Assembly: GCF_014836765.1 (NCBI RefSeq)
Contig: NZ_JACSQG010000005.1
Location: forward strand, 1-64,000
Origin: Serpens gallinarum
GTDB taxonomy: Bacteria; Pseudomonadota; Gammaproteobacteria; Pseudomonadales; Pseudomonadaceae
DNA: 64,000 bases
Direction of reading: 5' to 3'
The stretch's first letter is position 1. Every line of letters starts with the position of its first letter. The position numbers and the translations under genes are program-made. Positions 10,298 to 18,646 of the stretch are shown piece by piece. The notes below the pieces were generated by a model. The model saw nothing but the letters and a program-made list of their open reading frames with translations, was not told where the DNA came from and ran no database searches.

Positions 10298-12633
10298 GGA
10301 GTGTCGGTTCCTTGAGCGGAATCCGGCAGGCGGCCGGAGAAACGATGCAGTACACGGACGATAGCGGCCAGCGCTCGGTCGACCAGCGGAGCGGTGACCC
10401 TGGGGGGTAGGATGCGCGCCTGGCCCTGGTCGATTTCCTCGGCTAGCACGTCGATCGGCTTGACCGCCACTCGCAGTCCGCTGTGGTCGACGAACATGTA
10501 GTTGTGACTGGTCGGGCTGAACCAGGAGAGCTTGAGCCGGCGGCGCTCCTCGCCCTGGATGAACTCGAATCGGGTGCCGAACTCCAGGTGTTTCAGCTGC
10601 TCGACCAGGGCTTGGATGCGCGGCGACAGCACCTTGGGCGGGGGCGTGCGTAACAGTTCGGCCTCCTCGCCAAGCTCGATGTCCAAGCGATTGATGCCCA
10701 GGGTGGGGACGCTGCCTGTTGCCGTTGGGGCCGATACGCTGGGCTGGCCGTGTTGTGCCGCCAGCTGACAGGCGACGATGTCGCGTAGTCGCTGGCGAAT
10801 GCTGTCGTCATGCAGGCCGCCGAGCCAGAGCATTCCCTGGCGAACGTCCTCCAGCAACGCAAGGCGCAGGCCGCGCAGCTTTTCCTGCTCGGCATCGGTG
10901 AGCGCGGTGCAGCTCCAGGCCAGTTGCTCGGTGGTGGTGCAGACACGCTGCCATTGCTCACTGGAGGCTTCGTGACGAAGCAGCACGAACACCAAGACAT
11001 CGAGCCAAGTCTGTTCGAAGAAACCGCGAATCATGGCGGGCAGTTCACGGTTCTGCTGCGCCCGGGCAATGACGTCCAGTGCCAGGTTACGGGCGGTGGT
11101 CAAGCGGTCGCGGCCTTTGGCTGCCTCTACGGCCCGCCGCTCGTGCAGTTCGATCCTGTGCCGAAGGGCGGTGACAAAGGTCGTGAACTCGTCGAGCAGA
11201 TCTTTCAGCAGTCGCTGCTCTCCGCGGTAGTTGCGCAGCACCTGCTCCACAACCCAATGGATCTTGCTCAGCAGACCGCTGTCATCCTCCTCGTCTCCGT
11301 AGAGCACACCCGCCTGGGCGAGGCTGTTAAGCAGTATGCGCGCGGGATGTTGGGGCAGGGTGAAGAGTGCTTTGTCCTGCAAGGCGATTCTCAGATAAGG
11401 CGTATGCAGGTGCGATAACGCGATCTTGCAGCTATCTGGCAGGTTTTGATCCTTGAGGATGAAGTCGAACAGCATGCCCACCAGATCGACGACATCGGCT
11501 TCCTCGCTCGCGAGTTTTTGCTGGCCGGGTAGCTGGCTGCGAATCTCCAACTGGTTATACAGGTCGACCTTGAACGACTCAACCGGCTGCGGTTGGCCCA
11601 GCCGTTGCGCCAGGTTTGCGGCGGACTGCTCTTGCAGGCGATCCAGCGCCGCCTGCAACTCGCCGGCTGAATAGGTACTGGTTGCGGTGCGTAGCGCGAA
11701 GCTGACGATGCTTCGGCCGCCTAACAGCGGCGCCTCGGGTGCTTGTTGGCGGTGGGTATCGAGCAGTTCGCTCAGGCCGAGAAACCAGGCCGCTGGATCT
11801 TCGGCAGGCGCTGCGGTCGGCTCCGTGGACGAATCCCGGCGGGATTTTCCGGTATGCGGGGTGCTGCCTCCACCGTTGCCGGCGGCTGAATGCGTCGAGG
11901 CCTGTTTGGCTGGGTTAAGCGGTTCGTCCGGGTTCTGGACGCTGAATTTCAGATTAGGCAGTACGCCAGCTGCGATCAGGCAAGAGTTGAGGTCATCGTA
12001 GAGCGCATCCAGGTCGTCCATGACCTGTTGCTCGAACAGGGTGTACAAAATGGTTTTGATACGCAGGCTGAATGCGCTGGGCGCCAGGGCGTGACGAAAG
12101 GCCTGGGCAATGACCTGCGGGGCGAACGGGTTGTCCAGATCAGGTAGTCGCTGCCCTCGATTGAGTAGCGCCAGGCGCTGAGTGAGCGCGAACAGGGCCT
12201 GAGGGCAACGTGCCTTGACTCGGCTGGCCATGTTGGTCACCAGCAGGGTTTCCTCGTAATCCTCGTGCTCGATCAAGCTCAGTGATTCAGCCCTGGTAAC
12301 CGTGGAGGCAAGTGGCGTCGGTCCTTCGAGGAATTGAGTAAAACGGTTGGCAATCTGCTGATGGTAAACGCGTTCAATCGAGGCCCGCTGATGGCGGATG
12401 TCGCGCATGCTGTCGAAAAATAGGGACTGGAGTTTGTTGTTCCCAGCCTTCTCCGCGTGCGTTACCAGGGTGCGGTCGACCAGCGTGAAGACTGTGCCCA
12501 GTCGCTCGGCCAACCTATTCATGATCCGTTGTCGACAATCCTGCGCCAGTTCGCCGAAGCGGGGCTGGATTCCGCGTTCGGCTAGGGCGGTGTTTGGCTT
12601 TTTAGCACCGGGGGGGAGAATGGTACTGCTCAT
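10294..12633 (-). CDS. DUF1631 family protein, 779 aa
   Basis: A large cytoplasmic, mostly alpha-helical protein of the DUF1631 family, sometimes mis-called thymidine phosphorylase in pseudomonad genomes. No signal peptide or membrane helix is visible. A low-complexity linker (about residues 210-260, rich in Ser, Gly, Ala and Pro) separates N- and C-terminal helical parts. The last 110 residues (FGTRFEFIQGEERRRLKLSW, YMFVDHSGLRVAVKP) look like a degenerate PilZ-type beta barrel. I chose the ATG at 12633 because AGGAAGGA lies about 10 bases before it; the open frame continues to 12741. The function is unknown. Coupling to a PilZ gene suggests c-di-GMP-linked control, which is inference. Confidence 0.85.
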   Translation of the reverse strand: MSSTILPPGAKKPNTALAERGIQPRFGELAQDCRQRIMNRLAERLGTVFTLVDRTLVTHAEKAGNNKLQSLFFDSMRDIRHQRASIERVYHQQIANRFTQFLEGPTPLASTVTRAESLSLIEHEDYEETLLVTNMASRVKARCPQALFALTQRLALLNRGQRLPDLDNPFAPQVIAQAFRHALAPSAFSLRIKTILYTLFEQQVMDDLDALYDDLNSCLIAAGVLPNLKFSVQNPDEPLNPAKQASTHSAAGNGGGSTPHTGKSRRDSSTEPTAAPAEDPAAWFLGLSELLDTHRQQAPEAPLLGGRSIVSFALRTATSTYSAGELQAALDRLQEQSAANLAQRLGQPQPVESFKVDLYNQLEIRSQLPGQQKLASEEADVVDLVGMLFDFILKDQNLPDSCKIALSHLHTPYLRIALQDKALFTLPQHPARILLNSLAQAGVLYGDEEDDSGLLSKIHWVVEQVLRNYRGEQRLLKDLLDEFTTFVTALRHRIELHERRAVEAAKGRDRLTTARNLALDVIARAQQNRELPAMIRGFFEQTWLDVLVFVLLRHEASSEQWQRVCTTTEQLAWSCTALTDAEQEKLRGLRLALLEDVRQGMLWLGGLHDDSIRQRLRDIVACQLAAQHGQPSVSAPTATGSVPTLGINRLDIELGEEAELLRTPPPKVLSPRIQALVEQLKHLEFGTRFEFIQGEERRRLKLSWFSPTSHNYMFVDHSGLRVAVKPIDVLAEEIDQGQARILPPRVTAPLVDRALAAIVRVLHRFSGRLPDSAQGTDTP

Positions 12634-12879
12634 GGTAGGTGGTCCTTCCTGAACCTGTCTGCAAGACGCCCTTCTGTCGTTGGGATACGGTAAAGCAGTC
12701 GAATGCCGCTCTGGAAGGCTTTGTGCCATCAGGAGGTCCAAGGCTTGACTTGTGTCTCAGTTGGCTTGTCAATCGGGCTTTCCTGGGGCTTGTTCTTCGT
12801 GCCAGCCTTTGGTCTTCTTCGATCGCTGTGCCGAGTCTGGCTTGGTTCTCTTCGACGTTCGGTTCTGGGAGTTTTTTTC

Positions 12880-13419
12880 ATGTTGATGCGCGCTGCCACG
12901 TCCACCCTGTTGGTCATCGATATCCAGGAACGCCTGTGCCCGGCCTTGCACGACGCCGAAGCGCTGGTGGAGAACAGTGCCTGGCTGGCGCAAGTGGCCA
13001 AACGTCTTGAGGTGCCTGTTCTGGTGACCGAGCAATACCCGAAAGGGTTGGGGTCAACAGTGGCTGCGCTGCGGGCGCATCTTGACGGCGCGGTCACCGT
13101 CGAAAAAATGAGATTTTCCGCCACGGATGACGCGCTGCTTGCCCAGCCGGGCGGTGAGCGCCAGCAATTCGTGGTCTGCGGTGCCGAGGCGCATGTGTGT
13201 GTGTTGCAAACCGTGCTGGAGCTACTCGCTCGAGGACGTCAGGTGTTCATAGTCTCGGAGGCCGTGGCGTCGCGCCTGCCCGCCAACAAGGCGCTGGCTC
13301 TGGAGCGTATGCGCCAGGCCGGTGCAGTGATCGTTTCTCGGGAAATGGTTGCCTTTGAATGGCTAGAGCGTGCCGGAACCGAGCAATTTCGCGACGTCAG
13401 CAAAACGTTCATCCGCTAA
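12880..13419 (+). CDS. Isochorismatase-family hydrolase
   Basis: A 179-residue cysteine hydrolase of the isochorismatase/nicotinamidase superfamily (YcaC-like). The catalytic triad is readable: Asp in LLVIDIQERL, Lys in VEKMRFSA and Cys in CGAEAHVCVLQT, followed by the usual cis-peptide region. The substrate is unknown; members cleave amide, ester or vinyl-ether bonds. The open frame extends to 12703, but a hydrophobic tail there is non-homologous in type, and GGGAG precedes the ATG at 12880 by about 8 bases. A second ATG follows two codons later. The neighbours give no pathway hint. Confidence 0.88.
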   Translation: MLMRAATSTLLVIDIQERLCPALHDAEALVENSAWLAQVAKRLEVPVLVTEQYPKGLGSTVAALRAHLDGAVTVEKMRFSATDDALLAQPGGERQQFVVCGAEAHVCVLQTVLELLARGRQVFIVSEAVASRLPANKALALERMRQAGAVIVSREMVAFEWLERAGTEQFRDVSKTFIR

Positions 13420-13529
13420 GCAGGTTTTTAAATGCAGGATCAGCAACGGCCAGTGATGATGTTATGCCATCAGTGGCAGATTTCTTGCTATCCACCGGCT
13501 TGATGTCAAAAAACAATCAGGAGCGAGAC

Positions 13530-13832
13530 ATGAAGCCGGTCCCGTTGCACAGCCCCTGGCGTGCGCGTCGCCACAGGTTGTACGCAATCATCATGCTGAG
13601 CGTTGTGACCTTGCTGGTAACGCAGCCGCAAACCTCCACAGGGGTGATCATTGCCCTGTCGACTATGCCGTTGGCCTGGTTGCTCATGGTGTTCAACCGC
13701 TGGTGGACGGGGCGTTTTGCGCGCAGCGTTCTGATGCATGCTGCTTATCTATGCCTGCTGGTTCTGTTCATGGGCGCTGCGTACCACACTGTCTTGTTGC
13801 TGCAGCCCTATGTCGGCATGCACTTTTCCTGA
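13530..13832 (+). CDS. Small inner-membrane protein, 100 aa, unknown
   Basis: A basic N terminus (PWRARRHRLY) is followed by three predicted membrane helices: about residues 17-32, 38-56 and 68-90. I do not recognise a family. The ATG at 13530 has a good AGGAG six bases upstream. The longer frame from 13359 overlaps the isochorismatase gene and lacks such a site. It lies 110 bases after that gene and converges on rlmF. Confidence 0.7.
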   Translation: MKPVPLHSPWRARRHRLYAIIMLSVVTLLVTQPQTSTGVIIALSTMPLAWLLMVFNRWWTGRFARSVLMHAAYLCLLVLFMGAAYHTVLLLQPYVGMHFS

Positions 13833-13869
13833 TTCCCACGGCAAGGCCGTTACCTAGCCCCGCTGCCTG

Positions 13870-14847
13870 TCATGCACCCGCGTTTTGCCAGCGTTCGCGA
13901 CGCCAGGCCAGGCGCTGTTCCTCCCCAAGAAAGGTCCAGGCTACGAAACGGCTCTGTTTCTGGCCCTGGGCCATGGCGATGGTATTTACCTCGCACGCGC
14001 CGAGTTGTTTGAGTTGGCGCTGTAGCGTTGGCAGGTTGGCAGCTTTGGACACCAGGCTGCTGAACCAGCAGACCTGGCCAGCACACAGGGCGCTTTCACT
14101 CGCCAGGCGTGCAATAAATGCCGCTTCGCCACCGTGGCAATACAGTTCGGCCGCCTGGCCTCCGAAATTCAGCACCGGCAGTTTGCGCTTGGGATCAAGC
14201 TTGCCCAGGTTGCGCCACTTGCGTTGACTGCCCCGGCTGGCTTCTTCTTCCGAGGCGTGGAAGGGCGGGTTGCACAGCGTCAGGTCGAAGCGCTCGTCAG
14301 CTTGTATCAGGCCCTGAAAGATATGCCGGGGATCTGCTTGCTGGCGCAGGGCGATGGCCTGGTCGAGGCGGTTCGCCTTGATGATGGTGGCCGCCGAGCG
14401 CAGCGCGGTGGCATCAATGTCGGTACCGGTGAAGTGCCAGCCGTAATCGTGCTGGCCCAGCAGCGGATAGATGCAGTTGGCGCCTGTGCCGATATCCAGC
14501 ACGCGAATACGGCGGCCACGGGGAATTTGCCCCTCGTTGTCGGCGGCCAGCACGTCGGCCAGGCCGTGCACATAATCGGCGCGCCCCGGAACCGGTGGGC
14601 ACAGATAACCCGGCGGAATGTCCCAGTGGCGAATGCCGTAGAGGTGGCCCAGCAGGGCGCGGTTGAAGACCCGCACGGCCTCGGGGTTGGCGAAGTCGAT
14701 GCTCTGCTTGCCGTACGGATTGAGGATGACGAATTGTGCCAGTTCCGGACAATTTTTGATCAGTGCCGGAAAGTCATAACGGCCCTGATGGCGGTTGCGC
14801 GGGTGCAGCGCGGCCTTGGGCGGGGTCAAGCGGGAAGTACTGGACAT
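13870..14847 (-). CDS. rlmF: 23S rRNA (adenine(1618)-N6)-methyltransferase RlmF
   Basis: A SAM-dependent methylase that modifies A1618 of 23S rRNA. It carries the conserved N-terminal block [13 protein letters not shown], then [31 protein letters not shown], the SAM-binding motif [14 protein letters not shown] and the catalytic motif NPPFH typical of amino-methylases. Near the C terminus are [15 protein letters not shown] and a Trp-Phe-Ser-Ser-Leu-Val-Ser block. All match the E. coli YbiN family as I remember it. Two further in-frame ATGs lie upstream (14856 and 14889). None has a good Shine-Dalgarno; I kept the one that gives the usual N-terminal length. Confidence 0.94.
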   Translation of the reverse strand: MSSTSRLTPPKAALHPRNRHQGRYDFPALIKNCPELAQFVILNPYGKQSIDFANPEAVRVFNRALLGHLYGIRHWDIPPGYLCPPVPGRADYVHGLADVLAADNEGQIPRGRRIRVLDIGTGANCIYPLLGQHDYGWHFTGTDIDATALRSAATIIKANRLDQAIALRQQADPRHIFQGLIQADERFDLTLCNPPFHASEEEASRGSQRKWRNLGKLDPKRKLPVLNFGGQAAELYCHGGEAAFIARLASESALCAGQVCWFSSLVSKAANLPTLQRQLKQLGACEVNTIAMAQGQKQSRFVAWTFLGEEQRLAWRRERWQNAGA

Positions 14848-15064
14848 GATGGTCATCGGGGCAAAAACGCGGGAGCGGAATTGTCCCACAAGTCGCCGCC
14901 CAAGATGCGCGCTGGGGGGCCACTGGCGACGCGTTATCAGCTGCGCTGGGGTGCTGGCATTTTTTCATCACGCTCCCCGGTTTATGGCTTTTCAAACCTG
15001 AATAGCCAGGTATGGTAGGGCGGCATTTTTCCTGGCCGATATCCCTTCTTCTCGTTGTGATCCT

Positions 15065-16894
15065 ATGAATACCGATTTGCTGCTGGTTCTTCTCCTGCTG
15101 GGCATCTGCGTCGTGCTGTTCGTGCGCAACAGGCCGCGCATGGACGTGGTCGCCCTGTTGGCCATGGTGGCCTTGCCGCTGACCGGCATCCTCACGGTTC
15201 CCGAAGCCTTGGCTGGATTCAGCGACCCCAGTGTGGTGCTGATTGCCGCGCTGTTTGTGATTGGCGATGGCCTGGTGCGCACCGGCATTGCCTACCGCCT
15301 GGGCGACTGGCTGGTGAAGACGGCCGGCAGCAGCGAAACACGACTGCTGATTCTGCTGATGCTGGCAGTGGCCACCCTCGGCTCGGTGATGAGCTCCACC
15401 GGTGTGGTGGCGATCTTCATTCCGGTGGTGCTGGGCATTGCCGTGCGCCTGCGTGTGCCAGCCAGCCGGCTGATGATGCCGCTGGCCTTCGCCGGCTTGA
15501 TCAGCGGCATGCTGACCCTGGTGGCTACGCCGCCTAATCTGGTGGTGCACAGCGAATTGCGCCGCGCCGGTCTGGAGGGGTTTGGCTTTTTCGCCTTCAC
15601 CCCCATCGGCCTGGCGATTCTGCTGCTGGGCATCGGCTACATGCTGGTGGCGCGTCGCTGGCTTAACCCCAGGGACACGCAGCAGACTTCGGGGCGTTCG
15701 CGGCATACCCTGGCCGACCTGGCCGGCGACTATCGCCTGTTCGAGCGCGAGCGCCGCTTGCGCGTGCTGCCCCATTCCCCGCTGGCCGACCGTACGCTGG
15801 ATGAACTGGAATTGCGCACGCAGTACGGCATCAACGTGATTGCGGTGGAGCGCCACGGCAAGTTTCGCAATCTGCTGTTGATGGCCACCGGCAACACCAG
15901 TCTGCAAAGCGGCGACATTCTGCTGGTCGATCTGGCCAGCCCGGCCATCGGTCTACTGGGCGCCTATGACGAGCTGGGCCTGACGCCGCTGCAGCTGAAA
16001 ACATCCTATTACGCCGACCATGCCCACGAACTGGGCCTGGCCGAAGTGGCCCTGCCGCCGGAGTCGCAACTGCCCGGCAAGACCATTCAGGAGTTGGGCT
16101 TTCGCAGCCAGCACAAGCTCAACGTGGTGGGCCTGCGGCGCAACCGCGAGGCGCTGGCGGGTCTGCTGGTGGATGAGAAGCTCAAGCCCGGCGACACCCT
16201 GCTGGTAGCCGGCGACTGGAAGAACATCGAACGTTTGCAGGGCCTGAGCCATGACTTTCTGGTCCTCAGCCTGCCGGTGGAAGTCGACGAAGTCGCCCCG
16301 GCGGCGCGCAAGGCGCCCTATGCACTGCTTAGTGTCGCCGTGATGATCGCGCTGATGGTCAGCGGCCTGGTGCCCAACGCGATTGCCGCCTTGCTGGCCT
16401 GCCTGCTGATGGGCGCGTTCCGCTGCATCGACATTGACAGTGCCTACAAGGCCATCCACTGGCCGAGCCTGATGCTGATTGTCGGCATGCTGCCTTTTGC
16501 CTTGGCCTTGCAGAAGACCGGCGGGATTGCCCTGGCGGTCGAGGCGCTGGTGGGTGTGCTCGGCGATGCCGGCCCTCGCGCGCTGTTAGCCAGTCTGTTC
16601 CTGCTCACGGCGGTGATCGGCCTGTTCATCTCCAATACCGCCACGGCGGTGCTGATGGCGCCAGTGGCGCTGTCGGTGGCCCAGCAACTCGGCGTTTCGC
16701 CCTATCCCTTCGCGATGATTGTGGCATTAGCTGCTTCGGCGGCGTTCATGACGCCGATTTCCTCGCCAGTGAACACCCTGGTGCTCGGCCCGGGCCGTTA
16801 CCGCTTCAGTGACTTCGTGCGCGTGGGTGTGCCCTTTACCGGGCTGGTTATGCTGGTGTCGGTGGTCATGGTGCCCTGGGTGTTTCCGCTGTAA
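15065..16894 (+). CDS. SLC13/DASS-family transporter with two TrkA-C domains
   Basis: A 609-residue inner-membrane permease. About six N-terminal helices include a re-entrant type motif (GLISGMLTLVATPPNLVV). Two cytosolic RCK-C/TrkA-C domains follow (about residues 215-300 and 310-395). The C-terminal helices contain the second half motif (ISNTATAVLMAPVALSVAQQ). Members of this layout are annotated as sodium:sulfate, dicarboxylate or other anion symporters; the substrate cannot be told. The TrkA-C domains usually bind a regulatory ligand. It is divergent from rlmF with about 217 bases between them, and is monocistronic as far as I can see. Confidence 0.9.
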   Translation: MNTDLLLVLLLLGICVVLFVRNRPRMDVVALLAMVALPLTGILTVPEALAGFSDPSVVLIAALFVIGDGLVRTGIAYRLGDWLVKTAGSSETRLLILLMLAVATLGSVMSSTGVVAIFIPVVLGIAVRLRVPASRLMMPLAFAGLISGMLTLVATPPNLVVHSELRRAGLEGFGFFAFTPIGLAILLLGIGYMLVARRWLNPRDTQQTSGRSRHTLADLAGDYRLFERERRLRVLPHSPLADRTLDELELRTQYGINVIAVERHGKFRNLLLMATGNTSLQSGDILLVDLASPAIGLLGAYDELGLTPLQLKTSYYADHAHELGLAEVALPPESQLPGKTIQELGFRSQHKLNVVGLRRNREALAGLLVDEKLKPGDTLLVAGDWKNIERLQGLSHDFLVLSLPVEVDEVAPAARKAPYALLSVAVMIALMVSGLVPNAIAALLACLLMGAFRCIDIDSAYKAIHWPSLMLIVGMLPFALALQKTGGIALAVEALVGVLGDAGPRALLASLFLLTAVIGLFISNTATAVLMAPVALSVAQQLGVSPYPFAMIVALAASAAFMTPISSPVNTLVLGPGRYRFSDFVRVGVPFTGLVMLVSVVMVPWVFPL

Positions 16895-17044
16895 GCGGGG
16901 CAGTGGCTGAAAACCTGCATGCTTGAGGGGCAGCCTTGCAATGACGTCAACGTTCTGGCCTTGTGAGGTTATGGCCTTTCGCCATGCGCAGCGCTGTTAC
17001 GCTGGCGGAAGCAACCTCGGCGTTTAATTTCAAAGAGAGACGCG

Positions 17045-17488
17045 ATGACAATCGAATGGTGGTACTGGGCGGTCGGCGGCATCTTGCTGATCTTGCTGGA
17101 GTTGGCGATTCCCGCGTTCTTCGTAATCTGGTTCGGCCTCGGCGCGTTGCTGGTGGCCGGGGTCATGCTGGTGGTCGGCGATGCGTCGCTGACGACACAG
17201 CTGGCGCTGTGGGGCGTGGCGTCGCTGGCCATGGTTGCCTTGTGGTTCCAGGTGTTCAATCCGAAGCGGCACAAGACGCTGGTCGGCACCGCCGCAGGCG
17301 AAGTGATCGGCGAGGTCGGCCTGCTGGTCGGCAAGGTGGAGCCCTTCCAGCGCGGCAAGGTGCGTTTTCAGCGGCCGATCCTGGGCGCCGAAGAGTGGGC
17401 CTGTGTGGCCGAAGAAACCATCGCCGCCGGTGAGCGCGTGCGGCTGGTTTCCGTCGAAGGCAGTTACGTGAAAGTCGCCAAGGCCTAA
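17045..17488 (+). CDS. NfeD-family membrane protein
   Basis: A 147-residue short NfeD (NfeD1b-type). Two to three membrane helices occupy about residues 7-75, with a conserved FFVIWFGLGALLVAG. They are followed by an OB-fold domain (GEVGLLVGKVEPFQRGKVRF, EWACVAEETIAAGERVRLV, GSYVKVAKA). AAAGAGAG precedes the ATG. NfeD proteins partner stomatin/SPFH proteins in membrane microdomains. The next gene is exactly such an SPFH protein, 67 bases downstream, so the two form an operon. This is the YbbK-YbbL/QmcA-type arrangement; the cellular role is still loosely defined. Confidence 0.92.
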   Translation: MTIEWWYWAVGGILLILLELAIPAFFVIWFGLGALLVAGVMLVVGDASLTTQLALWGVASLAMVALWFQVFNPKRHKTLVGTAAGEVIGEVGLLVGKVEPFQRGKVRFQRPILGAEEWACVAEETIAAGERVRLVSVEGSYVKVAKA

Positions 17489-17555
17489 CAAAGGCGCTGG
17501 CATTGCCCCAGGCGCGTGGCCCGGGCAGCTCATTTTCCTTTCAAGGGGTAGCTAC

Positions 17556-18419
17556 ATGAATGCGGGCTTGATCATTGCGATAGTGGTTCTGGTGTTTATC
17601 GTCGTTACCGTCGCCAAGGGCGTGCGCCTGGTGGCACAAGGCGAAGAGTGGGTCGTCGAACGACTGGGCAAATATCACAGCACCTTGCGTCCTGGGTTGA
17701 ACATCCTGATTCCGTACCTGGACCGGGTGGCTTACAAACTGGTGACCAAGGACATCATCCTCGATGTGCAGGAGCAGGAAGTCATCACCCGCGACAACGC
17801 GGTGATCCTGACCAACGCGATTGCCTTCATCAAGGTCACCGACCCGGTCAAGGCGGTGTACGGCATCACCGATTTCTCCGAGGCGATCCGCAACCTGATC
17901 ATGACCACGCTGCGCTCCATCGTCGGCGAGATGGAGCTGGACGAGGCGCTGTCGTCCCGTGACCGCATCAAGGCGCGTCTGCGCGAAAGCATTGCCGACG
18001 AAGCAGTGGACTGGGGGCTGACGGTCAAGTCGGTGGAAATCCAGGACATCAAGCCGTCGGAATCCATGCAGCGCGCCATGGAACTGCAGGCGGCTGCCGA
18101 GCGTGAGCGCAAGGCCACCGTGACCCGTGCTGAAGGCGCCAAGCAGGCGGCGATTCTGGAAGCTGAAGCGCGACTGGAATCGGCCAGGCGCGATGCCGAT
18201 GCGCAGGTGATGCTGGCCGAAGCCTCGGCTGAGGCGATCCGCCGCGTGAGCAGTGCGATTGGCAATGAAAGCGGGCCGATGATGTACCTGCTCGGCGAAA
18301 AGTACATCGCCTCGCTGGAGAAACTCAGCCAGAGCAGCAACGCCAAAACCGTGCTATTGCCCGCCGATATTCAGGAAACCCTGCGTGGCGTAGTCGGCAA
18401 GTTGGGCGCGCGGGCCTGA
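17556..18419 (+). CDS. qmcA: SPFH/stomatin-like protein (QmcA type)
   Basis: A 287-residue SPFH protein. One N-terminal membrane helix (about 4-20) anchors a cytosolic or periplasmic band-7 domain (VAQGEEWVVERLGKYHSTLRPG, LDVQEQEVITRDN, RLRESIADEAVDWGL). A coiled coil rich in Ala, Glu and Arg follows (about 180-240). The length is a little shorter than E. coli QmcA. These proteins oligomerise in the membrane and modulate proteases such as FtsH. AAGGGG precedes the ATG by about 9 bases. It is paired with nfeD. The MITE-like element starts 16 bases after its stop. Confidence 0.93.
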   Translation: MNAGLIIAIVVLVFIVVTVAKGVRLVAQGEEWVVERLGKYHSTLRPGLNILIPYLDRVAYKLVTKDIILDVQEQEVITRDNAVILTNAIAFIKVTDPVKAVYGITDFSEAIRNLIMTTLRSIVGEMELDEALSSRDRIKARLRESIADEAVDWGLTVKSVEIQDIKPSESMQRAMELQAAAERERKATVTRAEGAKQAAILEAEARLESARRDADAQVMLAEASAEAIRRVSSAIGNESGPMMYLLGEKYIASLEKLSQSSNAKTVLLPADIQETLRGVVGKLGARA

Positions 18420-18434
18420 GGTCTACCCGCTTAG

Positions 18435-18646
18435 CAGGCCGTTGAAAAACTTCCTGCGTTGGCAATACTGCGTTAAAAACAGGCTCGGCAAGCCGCTTGC
18501 GGCTAACGCGCTTTAGCGCGGCCCGAAGGGCGAACGAAGTGAGTCATGCTCATTTAGAACGCCTAAACTCGAACGCGAGCCCGGTCCGCTTCCTCGCCTG
18601 TTTTTGCCTTGTCTTGCCTGCCTCGCCTACGTTTTTCAACGGCCTG
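18435..18646. mobile_element. 212-bp MITE-like element with 16-bp terminal inverted repeats and TTAG duplication
   Basis: The left end CAGGCCGTTGAAAAAC (18435-18450) is the exact reverse complement of the right end (18631-18646). The match continues imperfectly for about 60 bases inwards on both sides. The tetranucleotide TTAG occurs immediately outside both ends (18431-18434 and 18647-18650), as expected of a target-site duplication. The inside holds a GCGCTTTAGCGC hairpin but no protein-coding frame. I recall similar sequences dispersed in pseudomonad intergenic regions. The right-hand TTAG supplies the stop codon of nnrS on the minus strand. No second copy is evident in this window. Confidence 0.8.

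Noticed and set aside
18435-18646. Element as a tRNA, riboswitch or non-coding RNA gene
   Set aside because: The structure comes from terminal inverted repeats and target duplication, which fit a mobile element better.
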